Shown: piece after piece, positions 1 through 6,870 of the stretch
How positions within the stretch are numbered: the stretch's first letter is position 1
How the letters are laid out: each line of letters begins with the position of its first letter
Assembly: GCA_016788025.1 (NCBI GenBank)
Contig: JAEUTM010000500.1
Coordinates: 1-36,429, forward strand
Origin: Bacteroidia bacterium
GTDB lineage: Bacteria; Bacteroidota; Bacteroidia; B-17B0; Aurantibacillaceae
Direction: 5' to 3'
Length of the DNA stretch: 36,429 nucleotides
Notes under the pieces: generated by a model
Databases searched by the model: none
Seen by the model: the letters and a program-made list of their open reading frames with translations, nothing else
What the model was told of the DNA's origin: nothing
Made by a program: the position numbers and the translations under genes

Positions 1-45
1 GCGAACCAACTCGTAGTTCACTATGTAAGCCATTAGAGTTTAGTT

Positions 46-168
46 TGACGCAGATTTCTCAGATGGACGCGGATGAATACAATAATTCTATTTATAATCT
101 ACGTTAATTTAAACAAGGATTATACGGATTTTACTTAGCGATTTGCGAAATCCGCGCAATCTGCGCTA
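46..168. repeat. Inverted pair of CGCAGATT-type intergenic repeats
   Basis: Bases 46-76 carry GACGCAGATTTCTCAGATGG and its continuation. The reverse complement of about 126-168 carries a related run beginning GCGCAGATTGCGCGGAT. The two face each other across about 50 AT-rich bases and match at about 12 of 15 core positions. Sequences of this CGCAGATT type are commonly dispersed in intergenic DNA of Bacteroidota and other phyla (family knowledge, not tested here). It lies downstream of the hydrolase gene at 173-790. No ORF is supported in bases 1-172. Confidence 0.45.
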
Positions 169-172
169 GTTC

Positions 173-790
173 TTAAAATTCGGTTTTGGCTTTTGCTCCC
201 TCTACCAGCTCAGATTCAAACATATCTCCTGGTGAGATCATTTTTTCGTTCAAAGGAATTTTCCCGTCATACCGTTCTTCCAGCATTTCTTTTACCAGAG
301 GATGACTGAGATCAAAAGAACCTAAGGGTTTTAATTGTCCTACTTCTATGTTTAAGGCGCGTTTGTAGATTTTCCAGACATATTCGGAGCAGTACATTTC
401 TTCATCGCTCCAGTTAAATTCAAGGTCGTAATGTTTGTCGAGTTCTTTTGTGGCTAATTTTTTCATCACGCGGATCACAGAGTCTGTTAAGACGCTTCTG
501 TCTTTCAGGCGGCGCATTTCGTAACGTCCGTCTCCGCTAAAGGAAATAAATTCGGCGAGGGTGCTTTTCATTACTGGTTCCACGGCGTGGTAAACCATGG
601 GTTTCCCGTTCTCGAAAAAAACAATGCCTACGTGTGTGTATTTGGAGTGGGTGGCTAATTGTATGGCTCTGCCCTGCCCCTGGCTGTTAACGATAAATAC
701 AATGTCGCCGTCTTTGAGGCCGGTAAGATCTTGTGCAAATGTAAAAGAAGAGCACAGGAGGAACATGCAATGGAGGAGTAACGTTCGCAT
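173..790 (-). CDS. Secreted YiiX/YebB-type permuted papain-like hydrolase (NlpC/P60 superfamily)
   Basis: Predicted 205-residue exported cysteine hydrolase of the circularly permuted NlpC/P60 (YiiX-like) group, which act as amidases or peptidases on cell-wall or lipid-linked substrates. The ATG at 790 is chosen because the protein then opens with a signal peptide (Arg, hydrophobic core, end ...SFTFAQ at residue 20). An upstream in-frame extension to 874 would read through one copy of a duplicated intergenic repeat. Visible motifs are the DGDIVF strand near 27-32, the THVGIVF strand with candidate catalytic His53, and YCSEYVWK with candidate nucleophile Cys134. The His-before-Cys order is that of the permuted fold. 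The closest minus-strand neighbour, the amine oxidase, ends about 250 bases upstream, so this gene is probably transcribed alone. The substrate cannot be inferred. Confidence 0.8.
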   Translation of the reverse strand: MRTLLLHCMFLLCSSFTFAQDLTGLKDGDIVFIVNSQGQGRAIQLATHSKYTHVGIVFFENGKPMVYHAVEPVMKSTLAEFISFSGDGRYEMRRLKDRSVLTDSVIRVMKKLATKELDKHYDLEFNWSDEEMYCSEYVWKIYKRALNIEVGQLKPLGSFDLSHPLVKEMLEERYDGKIPLNEKMISPGDMFESELVEGAKAKTEF

Positions 791-825
791 GGGATGAGGC
801 TTTTTTAAAGTTAATGCAGAGAGTG

Positions 826-856
826 GGCTTTTGGTACAGGGATTAACATTAATTAT
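826..856. repeat. 31-base direct repeat, copy 1
   Basis: This 31-base segment, starting GGCTTTTGGTACAGGGATTA, is repeated exactly at 970-1000 in the same orientation. The copies start 144 bases apart. Copy 1 lies just upstream of the hydrolase start at 790. Confidence 0.9.
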
Positions 857-870
857 ACTAAAGAGATTTG

Positions 871-905
871 ACACGGAGGCGACAGAGGCACTGAGGCGCA
901 GAGAT
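871..905. repeat. GAGGC-type short intergenic repeat
   Basis: CACGGAGGCGACAGAGGCAC and the following TGAGGCGCAGAGA form a degenerate short-period purine-rich run. It resembles the CACAGAGGCACAGAG-like intergenic repeats scattered in many bacterial genomes (recalled, not searched). It sits between the two copies of the 31-base direct repeat. Confidence 0.4.
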
Positions 906-969
906 CCTGTAGTGTATTTGTTTGTTGCAAAGCACCGGGCATCCCCGCAATGAATGGCCTTGTTATGCA

Positions 970-1000
970 GGCTTTTGGTACAGGGATTAACATTAATTAT
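970..1000. repeat. 31-base direct repeat, copy 2
   Basis: Exact second copy of the segment at 826-856, placed 39 bases past the 3' end of the amine oxidase gene. The pair may mark a local duplication or the flanks of a small inserted segment (857-969). Confidence 0.9.
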
Positions 1001-1038
1001 GCCCGAAGGTGGCTGAGGCTCTCGAGGTCCACCTTGAC

Positions 1039-2337
1039 TTATTTAACTTTATACAATTCGGGGAGATCGCTTTTGAGGAGGGCTTCGGCGCTTTCGAGTG
1101 CGGCTTCCACGGTGCCGGTGGTTTGACCGAGAGCTTCGCCGGCAAAATAAATGGTTTGTTGCTCGGGTGTTTGGAGGATTTTTTTTGCGCTGGCTGTGGC
1201 CGGTGTTTCGTAAGAGTAGGCGCCGCGGGCGAAGGGATCGTTGGCCCAGTTAAACACCGATGCGCAAATAAGTTGTTCCCAGATAAAATCTTCGCTGGAA
1301 TTTAACGACTCGGCAAGGGTTAGCGCCGCAAAGCTCAGCAGTTCTCCATTATTAAAATTTTTAAGTTTCGCCGCCTGCGCACCGCCCGCCCAGGCTGTGA
1401 TTCCCGGCAAATGATCGTTAGGCCAGAAGATGGGAAAGGCGCCATCGTTCATTAAAAAACTAAGATCTTCTATTTGTGCAGATTCGTTCTTGTATTTTTC
1501 TTCCTTCCAGAAATACGATCTGAATTCCATCACCACTTTTATTACCGGACCATAACCCATTTGCAAGGCGGCCCGTATTTTTTCGGGAAGTGGCGGATTA
1601 AATTCTATGTGTCCTTTTTCGAACGGAGCCGACGTGAGAATACTCAGAGGAACTGTTAGCACTAATTTTAAAGCGCTGTACTCGCTGCCACCCTCGCATT
1701 TAATATTGACGCGTCCGGGCGTCCATTTCACAGCGGTTACTATTTTACCAAGCTGAATGTTTACGCCACAATTGATACACTGCCCACAAAGATATTCCAC
1801 CAGGCTTCCATAACCCTCGTTAATAATGTAAGCCGTTTGTGCACTGTCGTTCCCCCACTCTTTCAGCAGCGATTTCACGCTTACTTTGTCGGGATCGGCT
1901 GCGTCAAAGCCTTCGGCCATACGGTATGCAGCCTGCCGGAGTTCTTTGTATTGTTCGGCCACAAAATAATTTTCGAGGAATTCTCTCAGGCTGCAATCTT
2001 CTTCCTGTTCCTGCATTTTTTCAAGCAGGTCTTCCATATCTGGAATAAATTCGTCTACTTGTATAATTACATCTTCCCGAGAACGGTAAATCTCTCCTTT
2101 TTTTTCGATCAGTGTTTTTCCGGCCTCCTTCAGTAATTTTCGCGTGAGCGGTAATTTGCCATGGACAAATTCGGGACCGGCTTCCAGCACCTGGGAATAT
2201 TTTCCTCTGTAACTTTCGATGCGTCCCCCGGCACGATCGCGCGCTTCGAGGATGAGGACTTTTTTTCCTTCTTTCTGCAAACCGCGTGCAATGGATAAAC
2301 CACAAATACCGGCGCCTATGACAATGATATCATACAT
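1039..2337 (-). CDS. FAD-dependent flavin monoamine oxidase family protein
   Basis: 432-residue flavoprotein of the amine oxidase family, which oxidises amines using FAD and O2. It opens with a dinucleotide-binding motif (VIGAGICGLS, residues 6-15) followed by the FAD-ribose acidic residue and GG motif EARDRAGGRIE at 31-41. It closes with the family's second FAD contact, TIYFAGEALG plus TTGTVEAALESAEAL, near 393-418. GAYSYETP near 375 is also typical. No signal peptide is visible, so it is probably cytoplasmic. The length fits bacterial members. The DUF998 membrane protein gene ends 40 bases upstream on the same strand, so co-transcription is likely. The amine substrate cannot be predicted. 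Confidence 0.88.
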   Translation of the reverse strand: MYDIIVIGAGICGLSIARGLQKEGKKVLILEARDRAGGRIESYRGKYSQVLEAGPEFVHGKLPLTRKLLKEAGKTLIEKKGEIYRSREDVIIQVDEFIPDMEDLLEKMQEQEEDCSLREFLENYFVAEQYKELRQAAYRMAEGFDAADPDKVSVKSLLKEWGNDSAQTAYIINEGYGSLVEYLCGQCINCGVNIQLGKIVTAVKWTPGRVNIKCEGGSEYSALKLVLTVPLSILTSAPFEKGHIEFNPPLPEKIRAALQMGYGPVIKVVMEFRSYFWKEEKYKNESAQIEDLSFLMNDGAFPIFWPNDHLPGITAWAGGAQAAKLKNFNNGELLSFAALTLAESLNSSEDFIWEQLICASVFNWANDPFARGAYSYETPATASAKKILQTPEQQTIYFAGEALGQTTGTVEAALESAEALLKSDLPELYKVK

Positions 2338-2377
2338 GCCTTTTTACAGGAAAAAAGCGTGCCTGGATTTTTTTATG

Positions 2378-3019
2378 TCAATGATTTGTGAGAAACAAAT
2401 ATGCGATCAATATATTCCAAACCACGTAACATAAAACCAGTAAACGGTTAGCATAACCTGCCAGTGCTATCACCCCAGGAGGCACCTTATCTGGTGGTGC
2501 TGCATCGGGACCAAAGGCCACTCCCGCTTTTTTGAATCCCGAGAACATAATACCCATAGAGGTCGCCATTAGCACGCAGCTGATCCAAACCGAATGTGCC
2601 GAAGCGATTAGCAGAGTGCTGTAGTTCATCCAGGCTTCCAGGCCTGACAACTGATAAGCAATAAGCAGTGAGCCGGCGATGAGTGTTGGAACGCCGAGTG
2701 TAAAAGACAGGCCGTGCAGTTTATGTTTTACATCGAACAAGCCCCCCATAATGGCACCTGCACCGGAAACAAAAAAGAGTATACAGCCAACATTTCCCCA
2801 ACCTGAATTTAAAGTCTTCCAAAGCAAAAGACTTGCTAAAATGGAGCTGATGCCCCAGCAGAAAAAGAAAATACTAAGCAGCCATTTGTGTTTTCCCAAC
2901 GCATATTCGCTTACCATGCGCCAGCTTGGCTGTAGTTCGGGGCTTACGAAGTGCAAAATAAAAAGCGCAAGGAGTGAGATTGCTGCGCTGGCTATTGTTA
3001 ATGTAGCTATAACTGTCAT
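2378..3019 (-). CDS. DUF998 family integral membrane protein
   Basis: 213-residue protein with about six hydrophobic segments. It has the DUF998 hallmarks SPELQPSWRMVSEYALGKH (residues 25-43), a GxxxD-type segment with GGLFDVKHKLHG, and a C-terminal GYANRLLVL helix. DUF998 proteins are membrane proteins of unknown biochemical function. The ATG at 3019 gives a hydrophobic first helix. It is the first gene of a probable two-gene unit with the amine oxidase 40 bases downstream. Upstream lies a 340-base gap with repeats and no clear -7 box. Confidence 0.82.
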   Translation of the reverse strand: MTVIATLTIASAAISLLALFILHFVSPELQPSWRMVSEYALGKHKWLLSIFFFCWGISSILASLLLWKTLNSGWGNVGCILFFVSGAGAIMGGLFDVKHKLHGLSFTLGVPTLIAGSLLIAYQLSGLEAWMNYSTLLIASAHSVWISCVLMATSMGIMFSGFKKAGVAFGPDAAPPDKVPPGVIALAGYANRLLVLCYVVWNILIAYLFLTNH

Positions 3020-3096
3020 TTTTTATAAGTTTATTTATTAGATTGATAAATTGTTAGAGTTTATAATCGCTACTTTTTCCACAGAGATTTGGTTTC

Positions 3097-3308
3097 GCCA
3101 CTTTGTCTTGATACAAAGTGGCCAAAAATCAAGGCCAGTCGATTGCCAGCGCTCTCTTTTGTTTTGCAAGAGTGGTAAACTCTAGTTGATGAATCACCTA
3201 GCGACCACTCTAACAAAACAAAATTCACAGCTTATCATCTCCCCGACTGGCCAAGCCCACCGCGCGCAAGGATGAGCTAGAGGTAAATCACTCGATTTGC
3301 TAGCGCGG
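3097..3308. repeat. Multi-stem palindromic intergenic element
   Basis: The 340-base gap 3020-3359 has no convincing ORF but several inverted repeats. (1) GCCACTTTGT at 3097-3106 pairs perfectly with 3113-3122 across a 6-base loop. (2) GGCCAGTCG at 3133-3141 pairs perfectly with 3244-3252. (3) Nested inside, 3157-3175 pairs with 3205-3223 at 17 of 19 positions. (4) CCGCGC at 3260-3265 pairs with 3303-3308, with GCTAG/CTAGC and AAATC/GATTT nested inside. None is followed by a T-run, so these are not simple terminators. The element could be a dispersed palindromic repeat or a structured RNA. Stem 1 resembles a CACTTTGT...ACAAAGTGG repeat that I recall from Bacteroidota intergenic DNA. Confidence 0.65.
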
Positions 3309-3359
3309 AAACTTGTTTTCAACTCCCGTTGGACTCCAAGTGACAAGACTTAATTTATT

Positions 3360-3776
3360 CTAGTTGTTTTCTGTATATTTTTTGTAACTGTCGAGGATTG
3401 CCTGCCAGCCACCTCTTTGCATTTCAACAGGATTCTGGTTTTCAGGATCGAATTGCACGGTAACATCTGTTTTACCAGCATTTTCTTTAAAGTCTACAAT
3501 TGCTTCGCGTCCGTCTCCCATTTTGTAAGTAAAGGATTTACCGGGCTTAAGATCTGTATACACTGCTTCAAAATCGAAACCGAAACTTCCGTCTTTCGCT
3601 TCCATACGGGCTTTGTAAGTACCGCCTATTTTCATATCGTTGGATGCACTTGGACAATGCCAGCTTGGATCTGCGAAGTTCCACTTTGTGATGTGTTCAG
3701 GTTTTGTGTAATAGTCCCAGGCTTTTTTTGCGTTAGTGTTGAGGGTTGATTGGATTGTGATTTTTTCTGTTTTCAT
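3360..3776 (-). CDS. SRPBCC/AHSA1-type protein (second copy in ArsR operon)
   Basis: 138-residue START/SRPBCC-fold protein of the AHSA1 (Hsp90 ATPase activator homologue) group. It starts KITIQSTLNTNAKKAWDYYT, the usual first strand plus helix. HITKWNFADPSWHCPSA follows near 28-44, then the GGTYKARMEAKDGS strands, and it ends in the long C-terminal helix GGWQAILDSYKKYTENN. Such small hydrophobic-pocket proteins are of unknown substrate. It is the last gene of the arsR-AHSA1-doxX-AHSA1 row. A 62-base spacer carrying a short repeat separates it from doxX, so it may be less tightly coupled than the first three. Confidence 0.82.
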   Translation of the reverse strand: MKTEKITIQSTLNTNAKKAWDYYTKPEHITKWNFADPSWHCPSASNDMKIGGTYKARMEAKDGSFGFDFEAVYTDLKPGKSFTYKMGDGREAIVDFKENAGKTDVTVQFDPENQNPVEMQRGGWQAILDSYKKYTENN

Positions 3777-3789
3777 GGTGTTAGTATTG

Positions 3790-3837
3790 AGTAGTGAGTA
3801 TTGACGCTTCGACTACGCTCAGCGTGACAGTAGTGAG
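3790..3837. repeat. Short dispersed-type repeat flanked by 9-base direct repeats
   Basis: The segment GACGCTTCGACTACGCTCAG at 3803-3822, continued by CGTGACAG, matches a TTCGACTxCGCTCAGCxTGACA type of intergenic repeat that I recall from many Bacteroidota genomes. Its ends can pair (ACGCT with AGCGT). It is flanked by AGTAGTGAG at 3790-3798 and 3829-3837, which looks like a target duplication, although the flanks are low-complexity. It lies between doxX and the second AHSA1 gene. Confidence 0.5.
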
Positions 3838-3838
3838 G

Positions 3839-4219
3839 TTAGTGTTTGATGAGTTGAAGGTATTTTTGTCTGTTGTCGAACATGGCCCAGCCGAGTATGG
3901 CGAGAAGGATGATGACAATTGGGAGTCCGGTTGCATCTGTGATGGTGTTTACCATTAGGATTCCAACAAATACCGGCAGGAGAATCAATGCTCCGATGGC
4001 GCGTGTTTTCGGGATGATAAACAGCAAACCTCCGAGGATCTCTGCCACACCCACAAGTGGCATCAGCCAGCCGATTTGTGTAAAGGCTCCAAAGGCTTTG
4101 ACGATGTCTTCAGATACATTCTCCGGTAGGGGCATGTAGTGGAATAATTTATCGAGGCCACCGTTGATCATTATGAGTCCGAACAACAGACATACAGTAA
4201 ATAAGATTTTCCTTTTCAT
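3839..4219 (-). CDS. DoxX-like membrane protein
   Basis: 126-residue protein with four hydrophobic segments in the DoxX arrangement. The first helix runs into NGGLDKLFHYMPLP (20-33), the second carries GVAEILGGLLFIIP (57-70), then come GALILLPVFVGILMV and a last helix. DoxX-family proteins are small membrane proteins found with thiosulfate or oxidoreductive-stress functions, but the role of this subgroup is not settled. The start ATG at 4219 is 19 bases after the first AHSA1 gene, so it is almost certainly co-transcribed from the arsR promoter. Confidence 0.8.
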   Translation of the reverse strand: MKRKILFTVCLLFGLIMINGGLDKLFHYMPLPENVSEDIVKAFGAFTQIGWLMPLVGVAEILGGLLFIIPKTRAIGALILLPVFVGILMVNTITDATGLPIVIILLAILGWAMFDNRQKYLQLIKH

Positions 4220-4238
4220 GATTTCTGTTTTAAATGTT

Positions 4239-4745
4239 TTACCAGTTTTTAATTTTTAGTAAGAGTTCGTCTAATTTTTCAAGCGTGGCAGTCATACCGT
4301 CTTTCATGCCCATGTTGATCACGGTTTCAAGATCTTCCAGAGATTTATATTGCACGATGGTTTCTACCAGGGCATTCTCGCCTTTGTCGCTGAAAGTCAC
4401 TCTCCATCCGGCACGCGGAAGTTGTTCATTCACTTCACCTTTTTCATTGCTGAATGCATCAAGTGCTGTGTAATGATCCTGGTTTTTTATTTTCAGGTAT
4501 TCCGTATAACCCCAGTATTTAGTACCGTTTGGATCTACCATGGCATAGTGCCAGTGACCGCCTTCGCGGAAGTCCATTGATTTGGTTTCGGTGGTTAAAG
4601 GTTTTGGAGCGAACCACTGATCCAGTAATTCCTGTTTGGTATAACAATCCCAGACCAGGTTTTTGTTTGCCATAAACTCTCTTCTGATCGTGAGAGTGTT
4701 TTTTACCTTGTCGGCGATAAAATCGAATTGTAAATGCGCGTTCAT
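4239..4745 (-). CDS. SRPBCC/AHSA1-type protein (first copy in ArsR operon)
   Basis: 168-residue SRPBCC-fold protein. Motifs are the first strand and helix [19 protein letters not shown], then [11 protein letters not shown] (residues 40-50), [18 protein letters not shown], and the C-terminal helix [17 protein letters not shown]. These are standard AHSA1 landmarks. The start codon overlaps the arsR stop codon in an ATGA, so the two are translationally coupled. ArsR-AHSA1 pairs are common in bacteria and usually respond to an unknown small molecule or to cellular stress. It is only distantly similar to the second AHSA1 copy at 3360-3776. Confidence 0.87.
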   Translation of the reverse strand: MNAHLQFDFIADKVKNTLTIRREFMANKNLVWDCYTKQELLDQWFAPKPLTTETKSMDFREGGHWHYAMVDPNGTKYWGYTEYLKIKNQDHYTALDAFSNEKGEVNEQLPRAGWRVTFSDKGENALVETIVQYKSLEDLETVINMGMKDGMTATLEKLDELLLKIKNW

Positions 4746-5065
4746 TTTTTGTCTTTGTTTTGAATGGTTAATAATAAGTGATCAAGCTGACTGAATTTGC
4801 TTTCCCAGATTTTTCGGAATTGCTCCAGCCATTTGTCCACCTCTTTCATTTTTTGAATGTCGAGAACATAGTAGATCTCGCGACCCTGGTTTTCCGGTTT
4901 TACCAGTTCGCATTCGGTAAGGATCCTCAAATGTTTCGATACGGCTTGCCGGCTTGTATCAAAATGCTCGGCGAGGGCATTGGGCGTCATAGCCTGCAGT
5001 GCTATAAGTGCAATGATTGCTCTCCGGGTGGGATCTGCTATTGCCTGAAATACATCTCTTCTCAT
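4742..5065 (-). CDS. ArsR/SmtB family winged-helix repressor
   Basis: 107-residue winged-helix regulator. The ATG at 5065 is chosen over an upstream in-frame start because it gives the family N-terminus [18 protein letters not shown]. The longer version would also place its start inside the operator/promoter. The HTH is [20 protein letters not shown] (about 26-45) and the wing follows at [11 protein letters not shown]. No CxC metal motif is visible, so this is the metal-free ArsR subgroup that accompanies AHSA1/SRPBCC genes. It overlaps the next gene by 4 bases. It probably represses its own operon through the paired sites at 5080-5122. Confidence 0.9.
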   Translation of the reverse strand: MRRDVFQAIADPTRRAIIALIALQAMTPNALAEHFDTSRQAVSKHLRILTECELVKPENQGREIYYVLDIQKMKEVDKWLEQFRKIWESKFSQLDHLLLTIQNKDKK

Positions 5066-5079
5066 TGTTTGTTGTTTTG

Positions 5080-5127
5080 AAACCGATTGGTTGCACAAAT
5101 GTATATGCAACTGATTGGTTTCGCAAA
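5080..5127 (-). promoter_or_regulatory. arsR operon promoter with paired operator-like repeats
   Basis: On the minus strand a -33 TTTG (5127-5124), a 20-base spacer and a -7 box TACATTTG (5103-5096) fit the Bacteroidota promoter. Two sites flank the -7 box: 5080-5095 (AAACCGATTGGTTGCA) and 5106-5122 (TGCAACTGATTGGTTTC). They match as an inverted repeat at 13 of 16 positions and share GATTGGTT in direct orientation. Each has an AACC...GGTT-like dyad. Binding at either site would cover the core promoter, which fits autorepression by the ArsR protein. Confidence 0.65.
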
Positions 5128-5253
5128 TTTATTTTGTTAAACCAGAGTTATTTTCTTGATTATCAATTAATTAAAATTAGGGGTGGGCGACCATTCGTTT
5201 CCTAAAAAGGGTTTGTTGGAATAAAAACGCGCTTCGGGCGGAGAGTAAAATCC

Positions 5254-5727
5254 TTAGTCTTTAAACTTCTCAATGCCTTTTTCCCTCTGCCAGCCGGCAT
5301 ATTCCATGGTAATAAGGCCAATGATAACACTGATACCAGATCCCTCGAAAAACATAAGCAGCGGTGGAGCAAGCCGCGGGGTGTATTCAATATCCATGAT
5401 GTAAAGGTTATTGAGATAAGGATCGAAAAAAGAATAGAAAAAGAGAAAAATGCTGAAGAGAAAAAAAGAAATAGTTCCCGTGACAATTGTAACACTGAAT
5501 ACTTCCAGGAAGGGAAAATGAATTTCTTGTTTCGCGAGACTTTTTACCTGCACAATGGATAGAATAGCAAGAATGGCGTAATTTATCGTCCGCATTCCCG
5601 CTACATGCAGCAGATTGGTGTATTTTACAATCAACATAAAAACAACATAGCAGGCACAGTTTATCAGTGCAAACAAAATAATGTTGCGTTTGGCTTTCTG
5701 GAAAGAGGTTCTTGTGGTTTTGAGCAT
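5254..5727 (-). CDS. Four-helix membrane protein, possibly DUF4199-like
   Basis: 157-residue protein with four predicted membrane segments: ILFALINCACYVVFMLI, NYAILAILSIVQV, VTIVTGTISFFLFSIFLFFY, and a last helix with EGSGISVIIGLITM. A DP motif (FFDPYL) follows the third helix. The pattern of a DP after helix 3 and an EG-rich helix 4 resembles DUF4199 proteins of Bacteroidota, but identity is too weak to be sure. The ATG at 5727 is preferred to a GTG at 5736. The gene follows holA by 73 bases on the same strand and could be in the same transcript. Confidence 0.6.
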   Translation of the reverse strand: MLKTTRTSFQKAKRNIILFALINCACYVVFMLIVKYTNLLHVAGMRTINYAILAILSIVQVKSLAKQEIHFPFLEVFSVTIVTGTISFFLFSIFLFFYSFFDPYLNNLYIMDIEYTPRLAPPLLMFFEGSGISVIIGLITMEYAGWQREKGIEKFKD

Positions 5728-5799
5728 ACCAGGCACACATCCAAAATTGTACCTGCTGAAGATTTTTGATTTATTTCAGAAAATTTGCGGGACAGCGAC

Positions 5800-6870
5800 T
5801 TAGTGCAGAATTTTAAACACCAGTTCTTTCAGTAATTCTCCGTAGGTAACAGAGCTGTTATCCACACCTTTTGATTTAAGGTCGGTTTCTTTGAGGTAAG
5901 AAAAGATCTGTTTGAGTTTGCCGGAGTTATAATTGCCGGCCGCACGGGCATAACCCTCTACAAAAAATGGATTCACGCCTAAAGCCTGTGCTGCAGCGAA
6001 TTTACTTTTGTCGGCCAGGAAATGGTATTTCAGAATTTTTGAGAAATAGCCGTAAAGAGAAATAAGTACCAGTGCTGCAGGATTTTCTTTTTCATTAGCT
6101 GCAAAATAATTAATAATGCGATTAGCCTTCAGCACATCCTTTTTGGCCAATGCATCCTGCAACTCGAACACATTATAATCTTTACTGATTCCAATATTAT
6201 CCTGGATCAGTTCTGTGGTAATCTCGGAGCCTGCCGGAAGATTAATGAGGAGCTTATCAATTTCATTTGAAATTTTACTGAGATCATTTCCCAAAAACTC
6301 GGCCATTAAAAAACTTGCCTTGGCCTGGATGTTATACTTTTTATCTTTTACATATTCATTGATCCATTCCGGCACCTGGTTATCGTAAAGTTTTTTTGTC
6401 TCCAGGAACACAGCGTTCTTTTGCAAAGCCTTTGCAATGGCGCTGCGTTTGTCTATGGCTTTGTATTTAAAACAAAATACCAGAATGGTAGTTGGCTGCG
6501 GGTTTGAAATGTATGCCAGAAATTGCTGTGCGGCAGAATTCGAATTGCTTTTTGAAGAAGAACTTCCGCCATCCTCATCACCCCCGGCGCTTTTGTTGAG
6601 TTCTTTTATATTCTGCGCTTCCTTAACAATCACCACATTGTACTCGCTCATCATCGGGAACTGCTTTGCGAGTCCCAGAATGCTCACCAGGTCTGTATCC
6701 TTTCCGTACACAACGGTTTGATTAAATTCCCGGTCGGCTTCTTCCAGCACATTTTTCTCGATATAATCTCCAATCACGTCAATATAATGCGCTTCCTCTC
6801 CGCTGAGAAAATACACAGGTTTGTAGATCTTCCGCTTAAGGTCTAATAATATCTGGTTTACTTCTTTCAA
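5800..6870 (-). CDS. holA: DNA polymerase III subunit delta (clamp loader)
   Basis: 356-residue delta subunit. It opens the beta sliding clamp inside the clamp-loader complex during DNA replication. The N-terminus LKRKIYKPVYFLSGEEAHYI (about 11-30) is the typical start of domain I. The central part (ATTILVFCFKYKAID and following) has the family's degenerate AAA+ fold without a working P-loop. The C-terminal helical collar runs from about 225 (ISKDYNVFELQDALAKKD) to the end. The only plausible start is TTG at 6870: an in-frame TAA lies six codons upstream and the next Met is far inside. That TTG overlaps the stop of the upstream sensor kinase as TTGA, so translation is probably coupled. Confidence 0.9.
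   Translation of the reverse strand: MKEVNQILLDLKRKIYKPVYFLSGEEAHYIDVIGDYIEKNVLEEADREFNQTVVYGKDTDLVSILGLAKQFPMMSEYNVVIVKEAQNIKELNKSAGGDEDGGSSSSKSNSNSAAQQFLAYISNPQPTTILVFCFKYKAIDKRSAIAKALQKNAVFLETKKLYDNQVPEWINEYVKDKKYNIQAKASFLMAEFLGNDLSKISNEIDKLLINLPAGSEITTELIQDNIGISKDYNVFELQDALAKKDVLKANRIINYFAANEKENPAALVLISLYGYFSKILKYHFLADKSKFAAAQALGVNPFFVEGYARAAGNYNSGKLKQIFSYLKETDLKSKGVDNSSVTYGELLKELVFKILH

Noticed and set aside
791-874. N-terminal extension of the YiiX-like hydrolase to 874
   Set aside because: The added codons read through one copy of the duplicated intergenic 31-mer and would bury the signal peptide.
3097-3122. Perfect 10-base-pair hairpin considered as a terminator
   Set aside because: No T-run on either strand, and it is 240 bases from the nearest upstream stop codon on the minus strand. 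It is better seen as part of the palindromic block.
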